A stretch of 64,000 nucleotides of DNA from Favolaschia claudopus (Eukaryota > Basidiomycota > Agaricomycetes > Agaricales > Mycenaceae). The position numbers were made by a program, and so were the translations under genes. Shown piece by piece: positions 21,364 through 33,244 of this stretch (positions are counted from its first letter, which is position 1; each line of letters starts with the position of its first letter). The notes below the pieces were generated by a model. That model was given only the letters and a program-made list of their open reading frames with translations. It searched no databases and was not told the origin of the DNA. The stretch lies in contig JAWWNJ010000052.1 of NCBI GenBank assembly GCA_037176885.1, positions 744,001-808,000 on the forward strand, read 5' to 3'.

Positions 21364-22231
21364 ATGTTTCAGCTTACTCCCTTCATTACCTGTGTCGTAT
21401 TTTTGTTGCTGCTGCTGGTCAGCTTATCCACTCCAATAATCAAGGGAATATTCTTTCTCAGACTCTCTGCGCCTCCGCCTCCACCCTGTTAAACAGCTCT
21501 GCCAGGACTTCTGTCACCTTTGGGGTCTGGGGATACTGTGTGTCCGGTGAGGACATTCGGTATGCATAAATTCTATCTGTGTACCTATATTTTATTCGGA
21601 CCTTACTATGCTAGAATTTTTGGCATCAATCATGACGCCACTAAAAAAATGCTCTGGCCGACATCTGGGCTACACGTTTGACGACACGGTACAAACAACC
21701 TCGTAAGTACTTCCCAAAGTCGATACAATTTCATAATGTCCTCATAGCGGGGTGCCGGGCTTCGAGGGGAAGACTCGGAAGAGTGTCTCAAAAGCCCTCA
21801 CAGCTTCCCTCAGTCTGCACCCCATTGGCAAGTTCGCATTGTCGTGCTAATTTATGACTCCTGACATGTATAGTAACAACAGCCGCCGTGCTCGCCTTCA
21901 TTTCATTCCTAATTTCCCTCTTCATCCTCCGCCGCAACGATCACGTTGCCCTTCAGTCTCTCTCTCTCATTCAGATTGGGATCGGAATCCTGGCGGCAAT
22001 TATAACTACCATCGCATTGCTCGTTGATTGTATAGTAGTCGATGCAGCCCAGCGCACAATCTCCGGACATATTGTCACCGTAACGTGGGAAATGCTGTCT
22101 GGATGACGCTCACGGCGGCGATCTTGCTCTGGGTTGTCAATATGGAAGCAATGACCAAAACTTTGACCAGGAGGACAGCGTCACGGCGCTGCTCCACGTT
22201 AGTATTGTACAATTTGTTCTCCGCTCCATAA
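21364..22231 (+). pseudogene. PalI/Rim9/SUR7-like four-span membrane protein, decayed
   Basis: Read in pieces, the segment has the claudin-like fungal layout. First comes a hydrophobic N terminus (FITCVVFLLLLLVSLSTP), then the signature SVTFGVWGYCVSG near 21510 and a CSGRHLGYTFDDTV loop. Then follow KALTASLSLHPI and two strong membrane segments (AFISFLISLFIL; IGIGILAAIITTIALLV), and a last span (MTLTAAILLWVV). Introns are visible at about 21559-21613 and 21703-21746. At least three frame changes are needed: near 21470, in the A-run near 21645, and at TGGGAAATG near 22088 where one G seems lost. In ascomycetes PalI/Rim9 acts in plasma-membrane pH sensing. This copy looks dead. Confidence 0.6.
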
Positions 22232-23312
22232 ATGTTCCGTTTAACGTTTAACGGTTAGAGTACAGCCGTTTTGTATGGCGGTCAATCTGCACTTTTAATA
22301 AAACCGGGGTAAAAGTTGAATTCTCTTACTTTTTAGGAGAAAGTTGAATATAAAGCAGCGGGAGCTCAAAGTAAGAAATCTTTTGAAAAGAGGTATAAAA
22401 AGTTTTTTCACCCCCTGGTATGAAACAGTCGAGGTGGGGGGTAAAAAATATCTGTCGCGTAACTCGTGCAAACAACGGCTCCGTGAGGTAATGATGAGGC
22501 GGTGATCATCATCATGAAGGCCAGACGCCAGACTGTTGTTCAATCTGGGTATGTTATAATTTTATGGGGTATTTTGAGGATTACAGCCAGGCCCTTTTCA
22601 AAGAGCTCAAGCAGATCAATGCTCACAGGATCTGTACCTATCCGTCCCCAAAACAACTGAAGTTGTGCCCTTTCTATGTGATGGCATGTTGAGCTTGAGG
22701 GATTTGTATGGGGAGGAATGGTTCTCCAGCATTGCACTACTATGTTGTGACAGCCACTGTACCCAGCATTCAGATTGGATATCACAGGGATGCCACAGTT
22801 CTCTTTCTTGTAAGAGCTGGGAAGAGGACCGAGGAAAGACTCTGAGTTGGTCCGAAACGGCTGAGAAAAGGTCAGAGCCACATATTAAGCGCTCGTTTAG
22901 CGCCCAAGGCCGAGGCGCCGTATTACGGAAGATTACGAATCTTGAATTCCATTGGCTGTGTCCTATGTCGTTTTGGGACGCAAACCCGAATAGACATAGT
23001 CTTGAATTCCCTGATGTTTACTCGATATGGCAAAAGAATCAAGATGAAATCAAGACACTGAATTGTAGATTGTGCTCGCTGCAGCAAAGTTGAAGCTCTG
23101 AGATTTGAGGACATTCATGCAGAGGTATCTAATAATCTCTCCTCTTTCTCCCTCTTTTTTTCTCTCTTTCTGCAACTTGAAAACTTGATTAATTCTCCGT
23201 AACCACAGACATAGTACATAAGCCAAAAGTTGCCCGAGGAAAGCTCGGTCCGGGTCTGACAGTTGACGTGTGAGTCATTCAGCGCGGCTCGCGCATGTTC
23301 CTGTGTTCGCGT
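22232..23312. other. Intergenic, no gene recognised
   Basis: Short frames only, on both strands, with no motif I can name. Confidence 0.4.
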
Positions 23313-23666
23313 CAGTGACCGGCCGAAGGGCAACCTTAAAAGCTATAGCCCTATAGGTGGGCTATAATGAGGCCTATAGCATTCGTCGGACAAGTCTGAA
23401 GGCCTTAAAGAGGGCTATAAAGTCACATGTCTTTGCTCCAGTCAACAGAGGCAGCGAGCGGAGTGAGTGGCACTAGCTAAGGTGCTGAACAGCGGTTCAT
23501 TTCGTCTGAAGGTTGATCTGCTGTGTTTTCAAAGGTTTTTCTTCCAAAAATAATTGCAGCTTGAGGCATGGTCCAAGCGCTAACACGTGACATTTATAGG
23601 CCTTTGCCCTTTAAAAGGGCTTTAGGGTCCGCCGACCCACTTTTAAGGCCTATAGGACGGTCACTG
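23313..23666. mobile_element. hAT-like MITE, 354 bp
   Basis: Ends CAGTGACCG... and ...CGGTCACTG with flanking 8-bp duplication GTTCGCGT (23305-23312 and 23667-23674). The subterminal parts hold repeated CCTTAAAAG and CTATAGGCC in both orientations. No coding capacity. TIR start and TSD length fit hAT. Confidence 0.85.
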
Positions 23667-24353
23667 GTTCGCGTTTGCCTCGAGTTTGCCTCGCAGTTTG
23701 GTATTGTGCCTTGCACCTTCCCAGCACTGTTTTTCAAGTACTTTCATCCTATTATGACACTTTTTTGCTGAGGATACATTGAACTTTTCCAGATATGGCA
23801 ATAATCAGAAACTGTCCTGTTATTGATGCATGGTCAGCCCAGGTCAGGGCATAATATATACCTGAGTGTTTTAAGCGTACAGACGTATCATACATTTATC
23901 TCTACATCTTATTTCAAATCATTCGGTGAAGTATACAGCAAGATTTTGGCCAAAAAGCCACGGCAATTTCTATTTGCCACCACTGTACATCTAAGAGCCA
24001 GCGAGCAAAATCTTCTTGGCGAGCAACGCCGAGCATGTGGTCCCCCCAATCTCATATTCTGGGTTAGATTAAGCATCTGAATCCGTGGCCACAGATAAGA
24101 ACGCTTGAGGCAAAAGCCAACAATATCCTCTCTCCTGCCTTTGACAACAACTGGTAGAATCTGCTGGAAGTCTCCGCCAAAGACAACAGTGACACCTCCA
24201 AAGGGACGTGGATCACTGCGTATATCCTGCATAGTTTTGTCAACAGCTTCCGGCGCTCGACGATCCTGCATTGGCACTTCATCCCAGATCACCAATTCAG
24301 CAGTTCAGCCAAGTGTGTGCGCTTTTTAATATTACATAGAATGTCTTGATATA

Positions 24354-24724
24354 CAGTTGCGGCAAAATCAATTTACTTACCAAATAAGGAAATTTTCATC
24401 AAATCCGCTCTACCACACAACAAAACCACCACAAGCACGTTGAAATAGCACCAAGCGGGCTGTACTCCCGGATTTGAGCCGGTCTACGCCCAAAAAACAA
24501 CCGGATTCGTTATGTTTCTCACTGTTTTTTGGCTGCACTTTATGAGACAAAGTTGCTGGTTATCCCGGCGAAACCAATACAAAGACGCCAGTTTTTTTAC
24601 ATCAGGAATACAGACTAGCAGTTCTTAGTATTCTTATCAACTTACCGCTCGAAAAAAACGAGCAAAAGGAGCGAATTGACGAGAATTTCCTTATTTAGTA
24701 AGTAAATTGATTTTGCCGCAACTG
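24354..24724. mobile_element. Tc1/mariner-like MITE, 371 bp
   Basis: Ends start CAGTTGCGGCAAAATCAA and extend as inverted repeats of about 46 bp, ending in AAGGAAATT. The flanks are TA (24352-24353 and 24725-24726), the target of Tc1/mariner elements. It lies between the Walker A and Walker B parts of the Helitron helicase. A worn copy of one end is at 34131-34180. Confidence 0.85.
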
Positions 24725-25002
24725 TAGAATTAGGGGAATCTTGAATGTGGAGTGAGAGGTCCGGCCACCGAGCAACAACAATGAAGCTATGCGAGATGAT
24801 GCAACACAGAGTACAATCTTTCCTTCAGCTCGCAAAGCATAGCATAAGGTGTTATAAACATGAGTCTTCCCTGTCCCGCCTGGACCGTTCAGGAATTTGA
24901 CAGGAAATATAATTTGGGTTCACTGTTTTGTATGGAATTGCATCACAGCATTGAATGCAGCGCGCTGTTCAACAATTAAGCCCCTGGATTCGAGGTTCAG
25001 CC

Positions 25003-25210
25003 TGTCAGAACCTGTATATATTCGCGGTCGGTCCGAGAGTCCCGGTAGTAGTATCATACTTCTCACATCCTGTCGCGCGTAGATCGATATCGAATTATCT
25101 TGTCTTTTACCCCCACGTCCCTCGTCGTCTGCGTCCCCGCACCCGTCCTCCAGCTCGTCGTCCTCTGTGAGCTCTCCCGGCTTTCAGCCGCCTCGGTATA
25201 TATTCTGATA
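25003..25210 (+). repeat. Solo Copia LTR, family A
   Basis: Starts TGTCAGAACC and ends ...TTCTGATA, flanked by the 5-bp duplication CAGCC (24998-25002 and 25211-25215). It matches the LTR at 1911-2115. It splits the Helitron helicase between DRDEQ and LNLESRGL, so a full element inserted there and then lost its body by LTR-LTR recombination. Confidence 0.9.
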
Positions 25211-25510
25211 CAGCCAATCTGCGCTGTTCATCCCGATCATATGCTAACTGTTCAGCAATCAGACGATTTGCTTCCAATTGCGCCCAGTTGTCTACAGGTC
25301 GAGGCATAGGAGGAAAATCAGACAAAGGACTTTCCAGAGCCATGTAAAATAGAATCAAGAAGATAGAGGCCATAGTCATATATCTGATGTTCTGTAGGGT
25401 TTTGGAATCCTTTTTGTATAAGTTTGTAACGCAGGTCATCACATATGTTTTGTTTGAATTTGTTCCAAAGCGCCACTGGATCTTGTAAAGGCCAATTCTC
25501 TCGAATGATC

Positions 25511-26186
25511 AGCCTGTTTGCGATGCAGCCATTGAATGGCTAATGCTATCCAAATTCCGGCGTATTGACAAGAGATACCCCGGTCTGAGCATCCGAATTT
25601 CATTCCAAATAGCTCTTCTTGACTTCGACACAAGGGTGCGCCGGTGTTTACACCGGCGACCTAGGGCCGGTTAGTTAGTCCGGCCGCCAGGCGGGGAAAA
25701 AAATCTTTGACCCCCTAGTTTGTGGGTCAGAACGCAATCCCGGAGGTGCTGAGAAGCGCCTAGAGTAGTTATGGTATAAAGTGATGAAATGAGTCCTTGC
25801 TTGAAACATCAGTCCCGGACACAGTTTTGGTAACAATGTGTTCATGTTTGGCTCCGCCTCTGGATTAGAAGTGTTGTCCGGCAGGTTCCTCCCTGAGTAA
25901 AAAGGACTTAATGGATGCTAAAACCATCCCATAGATGATTTGAAGTTGATCTGAACACATTTTGGACGTCCAGTTGGTCCGTTGAAAGTTCAGCAGCGCA
26001 CCGGTAACTAGAGCGTGAGAGGATATCACCGTATATGGTGCGTGGGAGCACTTACGTAGTATGTTAGTCCAGTCGCCGAGCCGGAAAAAAGAAAATCGGC
26101 CCTATATCTTTTTTTAGAATGCCGGTGCACCCTTGCTTCGACATAAAAGTTCAGCCATCAAACTTTCCTAATACGGAAATCCGTAG
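25511..26186 (+). mobile_element. MITE-A copy 2, split by a hAT MITE and 3'-truncated
   Basis: GTTTGCGATGCAGCC at 25511 opens the copy. It continues to 25630 and resumes at 26144 after the inserted element; the right TIR is cut off after about 26186. It interrupts the Helitron helicase gene between the FAGPSAG block and the NICDDLR segment. Confidence 0.75.
25631..26135. mobile_element. hAT-like MITE, 505 bp, nested in MITE-A
   Basis: Ends CAAGGGTGCGCCGG... and ...CCGGTGCACCCTTG, flanked by the 8-bp duplication CTTCGACA (25623-25630 and 26136-26143). CAAGGGTG-type ends and an 8-bp TSD are typical of hAT. No coding capacity. Removing it and one duplication rejoins MITE-A. Confidence 0.92.
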
Positions 26187-26971
26187 CCAATCGAAGATAA
26201 AAGCGCTCCCCAGCAGAAGGTCCAGCAAAGAACATTCTTCCGATGGCAAATTGTTTGCTTCCTTACTGCCCACTTGGTAGTAGGTTTGTTCCATACAAAA
26301 TGCTGTGGAAACTCCTGGTATAGAGAGTCTCTGGCCTTGGGAAGGTCATTTGCACAGGCTTTGAAGAATGCAGTGAGAGTAGTGTCCTTTGTAGCTCCTC
26401 TGTTGAGCACAGTTTCGGCATCATCATTTGGTTGAAGACTACACTCTGTTCATTCGGAAGATGGAGTTGGAGACGAACAACTGTAGCCTGTAGGCTTCTC
26501 CTCATGCAATCTGTACCGAAGAAGTCGCCAAGTGGCCTCAGGAGCTGATATATAACGACTGTCCAGATGTAATTTGATTTCATCATTCTGTTGTTCAACT
26601 GTGAGGGTACTGCGGTCGTGGCCTTTGTAGACATATTTATGGATATACTTGGTTGCTTTGAGAAATAGAGATACAGCATTCAACATTCATATGACAGCCA
26701 TATTCCAGAAGTGCTCTGCAAAGAATTTACACACCATATATCGATTCAAATCTTGAGTGAAAGTATAAGCTTTTTCTTACCTGGGATTATAAGGAACAAT
26801 CCAGCGGTTATCTATAGTCTTGCCCTTGTCAATAAAAGTAACACCATTTTGTGGTCTTGCATAAATTGCATATCCATCCTCAAGCTAGTCGTGTCTCGGC
26901 CTGAAATGGCTTGGATAGCCCTTTGAACATTTTTCCATCTTTCATACAGGGTCATTGCCACAGGGTCGGTG

Positions 26972-27318
26972 TGTTGTAGGATTGATCCGTGAGCTTCCAC
27001 TCCGTTCCGATTTCTTTTCGTCGTTTCATCATCCTTTGCACCCGTACCGTCGCATCGCCAACACCATCCCCTTCACTACCTTATATACTGCTCGTTACCT
27101 TTGCTGCCCGCTAGTCACTTGTTCCCCACGTCGACTAGCGTGCGTATACCTTTACTTTACTTTCTACTTTCTACTCACAGTCCTTGTAGTCTCTAATATA
27201 CTCTAGGTACTAGTCACTTGTTCCCCACGTCGACTAGCTCTCTAATATACTCTAGCTGACTCCGACTCACTTGTTCACGGCCGCTTATCGCGCTCTCATC
27301 ACCTTTTGACCTACTTTA
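26972..27318 (+). repeat. Solo Copia LTR, family B
   Basis: Begins TGTTGTAGGATTGATCC and ends GACCTACTTTA, flanked by the 5-bp duplication CGGTG (26967-26971 and 27319-27323). The same LTR bounds the element at 41416-44685. It splits the Helitron Rep region. Confidence 0.92.
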
Positions 27319-27692
27319 CGGTGAACCATCAGAGTGGTCACCAATTAAAAGCATAAAGTTTGGGATATTTTTCTTTTGTCAGGAATCTGAGCCCAGACTA
27401 CACGGTCAACATCCTCTGGATTTCTGACTCGATGATCTGGCTTATTGAAAATTAAGATGTGAATATGTGGAAGGCCACGCTTTTGAAATTCTATAGTCCA
27501 AACCACTCCAGCATATGCCCCGAATTCACCATTCTTGATAGAGTCCAACAGCATCCGTATCTTTTCCCTGAAGACACGTGCAACCAAATCAGGTCTATCA
27601 GCAGGTGTTTGGCCAGGAAGTAAGCTTGCTTCAACTTCTGTCCAACGTGGATTGGCAGTTACTGTGACAAACCAATCAGAGGCTTTCCACAA

Positions 27693-29463
27693 ACGTATCC
27701 TCGACGCATTAAACCCAACACCTCTGGATCCTCACTTCTCTCCATCAGGAAAAGCCTCCCGCGGCAATTCCCCTCGATTACCCCCAATTCCCTCCTAATT
27801 ACCCCGGATAACCTTTCGTGGGTGGATGTAATGGCTGCCGAGGTGGGCAAAACATAGTACTGATGACGGGCATGCCCCTTGCCGGAAACGGCAGCTTTGT
27901 TCGTGTTTGGTTGGCTGAGCACCTTGGTTCCAACTTCGCAAAGGCTTCAACCTCTTCAAACGACATCCAATCCCTTAGGTCACTCGATAAATATTGTAGG
28001 AAACAAGCATTGAAACAAAAGTACCATGCCGGATTTTTGAATTTTATGTGATTTGGTCTAATAATTGCCTTGTTATTGGAAAACCCGACCATCACACAAT
28101 ATATGAGGGAAAATAAAAAAGATCCGGCATAGCACTTTTGTTTAGTTGGGGGATTTGTCCGTGCTAGTCAAAGGATTCGGAGAGATTTGAAGGAGGAGAT
28201 ACATTTCTATGGTGATCACTCGGAACCGCCCACCGGAGAATTTAGATACAGCTGGTATGCTCTATCACTCTTCAGAAAGCTTCGGAAACTCAGTCGCAAC
28301 ATGTCTTGAGGGTTTGAGCAGGATAAATGGACCAGCAACAATCATAAGGAGGTGATCAATGCAATTATCAAAGTAAAATGCTGATAACCTTTTTCATTTC
28401 ACAAGGGATTCACTAAGACCAAAGTAGGACTATCTATCAATTCATTGCCTTTGTAGAAGTACTGTCCCAAATTTTTTTTATTTTCGAGCTTCAGGGCTCA
28501 CGGGACGTTGATTTTACGGAAAATTCAGCGAAAATTCATGTTTTCTGGCATGAAAACAAAGATTCCTGTGAACATGATGATATATCGACATACGCTGAAC
28601 ACATTTAACACGGAGGTTGAAATATTTTTGGGCCGCCTATGCGCCGTTGTTGACTGTTGTGATGGCTGTGACATGAGTCACAAGCGAGCGAGATCCACGT
28701 ATGTATTTCTGGTTCAATTTCGAGTCTGGAGCAAAGTCAAAGGATGTACTAGCTTAGCCAAGGTACGATTGTACTCTCTGGTGATCGGAGAACCGAGTCC
28801 GAGGACTCCTCCGCCAGCACCAAGGCGGCAATTGCCGACGTGTGGGAAATTCTTGATTTGAGTACATTGTTCTATCTTTGCAGTACAGATTCCCAAAAGA
28901 AGCAGGCGGACCGAACTTCGTGACAAGCCAGATACCTAATTTGGAAATTGTTACTGTGCCCTCAGTTTTTACCCAGTTGCATTGAAACTGTGCAGAAATG
29001 ACCATAAGAAGGAAGACTAGAGATTCCTCGGGCCAAAAGTCTCAAAATCCACAAAATCATTTCTTCTTCCACGGATTTCGCGCTTTCGGTCCGGGCCGAG
29101 ACATAGCCGGTGGCTGTACGATGCCATCAGCGCATCAAATGTCTGCCGCACCACTGAACCTTCACCAAATCTCAACCAAATCCAAGGGACTTCTGCTATG
29201 AATGTTTGCTGGGGTCAGAAATGAGCTACTGGCTAACTTCACGCTATAATTTGCTGTCTTTTCCCCCAAAATCACAAGTTAGGTACACACACTTTTGAAA
29301 TTTAGCGCAAAGATTTCGCGCTTTTCTAACCCTAGACTAGGGTTTCTCCGTTTTCTCTGAAATGCGAATTTTGCCTATAAACCCACCCCAAGTTCCTGCT
29401 AAATCTCAAGTTTCAAAGAATTTTGGCCAAAATTCCGGCTTGATATGAAGTTGTGTCTGCTAT
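27693..29463. other. Intergenic, no gene recognised
   Basis: Short frames without motifs. The expected upstream part of the Helitron Rep (LPSSF...MQQ...QDAMA) is not found beyond 27690, so the Helitron is truncated or displaced here. Confidence 0.4.
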
Positions 29464-29695
29464 CATAACGGAAATATTGATTTGCTTACATTATCCCTTG
29501 CCGTTCCGCTCCGTTCCTTTTTCTATGCCTGTATGCTCCTATGCTTATGTTCTCCATGCCGCGCCCGTACCTTATGATCCATGCACAGCCCTGTATCCGT
29601 AGTATAAAAGCCCTTGATCTGTCGTAGTTAGATTCCCTTAGGTTAATCAGACAACTTACCCCAGTTCTCTCGTTGACCACTCTCGTGTGCCGGAA
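29464..29695 (+). repeat. 5' LTR of the gag-only element
   Basis: Near-identical to 33013-33244. The first two bases are CA here instead of TG. A TATAAAAG-like promoter (AGTATAAAAGCCC) lies near 29600. Confidence 0.8.
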
Positions 29696-29932
29696 CTCGT
29701 TCCCTCGCTTCCGCCACATACAGTGGCCGCCATTAAAACTGCACCAAGCGGTTCTGGGGCATTCAGTGCGTCTTTTGACGCAAACAAAGTTCTGGACATG
29801 GAATACGGGTGAAATGACTTTTTTAGGCAACTTACCCCATGACCATATATAGTAATTCGAGTGTAATGAATTTTTTAAGGGATTTATTAACAGGGCACTT
29901 TCAGTGCTACACCCCACCGAACAACGGTCCTT

Positions 29933-30175
29933 CATAGGTCGAAAGTACTCGCAAATACGACCTCAGTCATATGTTACTTTACCTAGATTCCTACAGTTTT
30001 GGACCCGCAATGGCTGCTTGAAGATGGTCATTTTGGTCATTTTTTGAATAAATCTGGCATTTTTAGGCCAAAATGGCCATCTTACAGCAACTATTACGGG
30101 CTCAAATCGGCAGCAAACTAGGTAAAGTCAGATATGACTGAGATCGTCTTTAGGATTACTTTCATCCTATGATGC
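29933..30175. repeat. Inverted-repeat element, about 240 bp
   Basis: The arms 29933-29989 and 30118-30173 are inverted copies over about 56 bp at roughly 80 percent by eye, best at CTCAGTCATAT...ACTTTACCTAG. It looks like a worn MITE inside the leader of the gag-only element. No target duplication resolved. Confidence 0.5.
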
Positions 30176-30265
30176 TTATTTTCCTGTAGGGTTCACCGCT
30201 GAAAAGTGCAGTGTAAAAAAACACATGAAAAAATTCACTGTGGCTCGATTACTATATATGGTAAT

Positions 30266-30386
30266 TGGGTCGTTCGCTCAAAAATTTTCATTTCACTCAG
30301 ATTTTATGTCCTGCACTTTGAGCCTAGAGACCACGTCAATGACTCGAAACGCCTTGTTGCATTGTTTTCTGCAGCCACTGTATTTT
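30266..30386 (+). repeat. Dispersed repeat R1, copy 2
   Basis: Matches 10612-10732 (GACCACGTCAATGACTCG, TTGTTGCATTGTTTTCTGC). It ends about 95 bp before the gag start. Confidence 0.7.
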
Positions 30387-30479
30387 GAACTCTGTCACTC
30401 CCCTCTGGCTCTCGTTGGTCTTGATATCCCCCAACGCTGCCGTCTTTGACCTCCTTGACCCACCCCGAACCCCGAAACC

Positions 30480-32980
30480 ATGTCCCAGACGCCTCGCCCT
30501 CACCACACGCTTCGCTCGACGGTCCGCGCTGGTCAAGCGCCGCCCCCTCCTGCGTTGTGGTCTCCTCAGGCAGTCTCTGCGACCTCCCCGAGCCCTCTTT
30601 CGACGGCTCCCCGAACGGAACGCGGATCCGTGGCCCCGCCAAAATCCCGCAGCGTTTTGCCCGAGCTGTTATTCAGCGAAGTCGTCTCGCACAGACCCGC
30701 CTCGCGCGGTATATCCCACTCGGCCTCGACCAGTGCGGTTCCCGTCTCTTCAGGCCTTGCGCCCGTCGAGCTTTCCATGGCATCTGTGCCCTCTGGACCT
30801 TCTCCTCCCTTGACTGCGGATGTCGATTGGGGTTTGCTTGCGCCACATGCAAGCCCGCTCCACAATCACGGATCAGTTGATTTCAATCCCGCGACGGGCA
30901 CCACTCACCGTGTCCCTTCGCTTGGTAGTACATTGTTGAATTCAACTCCTTCCACCGTATCCCATGCCCTGCGTGATATGAGTTCCACTGAGCTAATGAA
31001 TGTTGCTCGACGTTACCAGTCCCTTGGGCAAGAGGCATTGGATGTTGCAAGAGAGCGGGGATCTGCTCCGAGTGAGAAATCTTTGATAGATATTGATGAT
31101 GAAGCGCCACCTCTTGATGCCCAGAGTGTGAACACAGCCCAACGGCCCGCTGCAGGCCCTTCCCAAGATAAAGGGAAGGTAATTGTCCCTCGCAATTGGG
31201 GAGCCGTTGATTTTTCGTCTGAGTTCACGGATAGAGACTTTGAGGCCCAGCGAGATGCGCTTCGGGATTTTGCGGAGATTAACCGAGTGAAAAGGGAGCA
31301 AATGGACACTCCTCCCGGTTTCTTCGCTGATCGTGATGAACCTGAAGTTGTGAAGTCGTCGGAGCCACCGCGCCCGATGTCGGAGCAGCCAAAGAAAACC
31401 AAGGTGTCTTCTCACAAGGTGGATAGACCAGTGCCTGCGCAGGCTATGACCGATAAAATTGCCCAGTTGAGAAGGGATTTGAGCATCTTGGAAAATAAAC
31501 AGAAAAGAACTCGAGCCAAAGTTAAGCCTGTCTTGACCAAGGCCGAGAAGACTGTGAGAAGCAGTATTGAGCAGTCGATTCGTCGAAGTGCTGAAGTCCG
31601 CAGCAGCAAGACTCCGGTCCGAGTTGTTGCCGGAAGCTTCATTGATGGCGTGCTCCGTGACGTTAACAGCGTCGATTCCCCGCATCACGGAGATCAAATT
31701 ACCCCGCATCCGTTCGTTCCGTCAAACGGTCCGTCCGACTCGAGTTCGTCCTCGGATTCCAACTCGTCAGACGACGACGGTTCTGAGCCGGCGCGAGCTA
31801 CCTCTCCGCGACGTCGGCACCATCGACCCAGTCAGCCGAAGATGCTTGTTAAGCCAATTCCGCCCACGAAGTACAACGGTGCGCCGAACACGAGCGCATA
31901 CCATCGTTTCGTTCGCGAAGGATCCAACTATGTTAAAGTTGGCCAGATCCCAGCAGACCAGCAAGTATTTTATCTGTCCTATCACTTGACAGGTAAAGCT
32001 CGTGATTATTACGACCGAAAAGTTGTCAAGAATGAACGCAGCTGGACGTTGAAAGACTTCTTTTGGGGTCTTTTCAACTTTTCCAAAGGATTTTCGTGAG
32101 AAGCAGCGCGTTCGATTGAACAACTGCGTTCAGGGTTCCAAATCAGTTACTGATCATGTTTCCGAATGGGAACAAATATTCAACATGATTGGTCTTGGGG
32201 ATAATCAAGAGCCTTCGCGCGGACATTCGTCAAGAAATGTACCGTGATAAACTTGATCCCGAAGTATCTACTTGGGATGAAGTTGTTGATGCGGCTGAAC
32301 ACGCCGAAATTATCTTGAATTTGGATAATTCTGATAATGAGGATGATCGTACTGATTCGAGCGAAAGCTCAACTGATTCTGATGACGATGTGAAGCCAGG
32401 AAAAGGAGGGCGCAAGTCCTCCCCATCGAAGAAAACCTCGACTTCAACTAAGCCGTCGAGTTCTGGAAAGAAAGCAGAGAAATCTGCTGGAACTTCTTCG
32501 AAACCACCTGTTGAAGGGAAGAAGATGTCGGAAAAGAAGAGAGCCGAATACCTCGCAGCTGGACTTTGTTTCAACTGCGGAATTCACGGACATATGGCGC
32601 GTAATTGTCCTGATTTAAATATGGTAAAGTCTAACCAGAAGGGCAAACCTCCTGGGTTTGGCGTGCATACCATGAAGATCGGAGAATTATCTGATGCTGA
32701 GTCCGCACTCTATGAAGCAACTGAAGTCTTGGATACCTTGCCAGTCGGTTCTGCGTTCCTCGGCACCGCAATGAACGTCGAGGAGGGCGAGGGGGTCCAA
32801 AAATCTGATTTCGACTTCATTCCGGTCGAATTCCATCCGATTCCGTCGAGTTTTGCTGATTTTGACGACGTTGAAACAGATTCTGATCTTGTTGCATGCA
32901 AGCAGTCAACTGACGAGTTCACTGTAACCAGCCGCGCAAGTTCAAACGAGGATTTTGATTCCAACGAAGACGATGAATGA
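30480..32980 (+). pseudogene. Gag polyprotein of the gag-only element, two frameshifts
   Basis: From an ATG at 30480: a long disordered serine/proline-rich head, acidic and S/D-rich stretches, then a Retrotrans_gag-like block (YHRFVREGSNYVKVGQ, VFYLSYHLTGKARDYY). The frame breaks near 32085 and again near 32200. A second segment then carries an S/K-rich linker, the zinc knuckle CFNCGIHGHMARNCP (CX2CX4HX4C) near 32570, and an acidic tail to 32980. The knuckle and capsid block are of the Ty3/Gypsy Gag kind. The frameshifts suggest this copy no longer makes full Gag. Confidence 0.8.
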
Positions 32981-33012
32981 GATCGTCGTTACACGTCGAT
33001 CTGGAGGGCGTA

Positions 33013-33244
33013 TGTAACGGAAATATTAATTTGCTTACAGTATCCCTTGCCGTTCCGCTCCGTTCCTTTTTCTATGCCTGTATGTTCCTATGCTTATGTT
33101 CTCCATGCCGCGCCCGTACCTTATGATCCATGCACAGCCCTGTATCCGTAGTATAAAAGCCCTTGATCTGTCGTAGTTAGATTCCCTTAGGTTAATCAGA
33201 CAACTTACCCCAGTTCTCTCGTTGACCACTCTCGTGTGCCGGAA
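33013..33244 (+). repeat. 3' LTR of the gag-only element
   Basis: Direct repeat of 29464-29695, starting TGTAACGGAAATATT and ending GTGTGCCGGAA. Confidence 0.85.

Larger units (their letters stand above)
23909..27692 (-). pseudogene. Helitron Rep-helicase, minus strand, heavily interrupted
   Basis: Reading from high to low coordinates, the Rep region has VTANPRWTEVEASLLPGQ and the HUH motif GLPHIHILIF near 27460. Downstream come KYIHKYVYKGHD near 26640, the blocks RDSLYQEFPQHFVWN and RMFFAGPSAG near 26200-26330, and SDFPPMPRPVDNWAQLEAN near 25300. The PIF1-type helicase follows, with Walker [13 protein letters not shown] near 24870, [11 protein letters not shown] near 24280, [14 protein letters not shown] near 24170 and LNLTQNMRL near 24060. 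This is the domain order of a Helitron transposase (single-strand nickase plus 5'-3' helicase). It is split by five later insertions and several frameshifts. Helitron 5'-TC and 3'-CTRR ends were not identified. Confidence 0.85.
29464..33244 (+). mobile_element. Gag-only LTR retrotransposon (TR-GAG type)
   Basis: Two 232-bp direct repeats (29464-29695 and 33013-33244) enclose a gag gene and nothing else. The downstream LTR begins TGTAACGG directly after a purine-rich GGAGGG segment. No protease, RT, RNase H or integrase is present between gag and the 3' LTR. Plant elements of this plan are called TR-GAG; they move using enzymes of full relatives. A clear target duplication was not found, and an inverted-repeat insertion (29933-30175) plus repeat R1 sit between the 5' LTR and gag. 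Confidence 0.8.

Noticed and set aside
30480..32980. Protease or RT hidden after the gag knuckle
   Set aside because: The frame after the knuckle is acidic and closes at 32980; the 3' LTR starts 33 bp later, leaving no room for pol.
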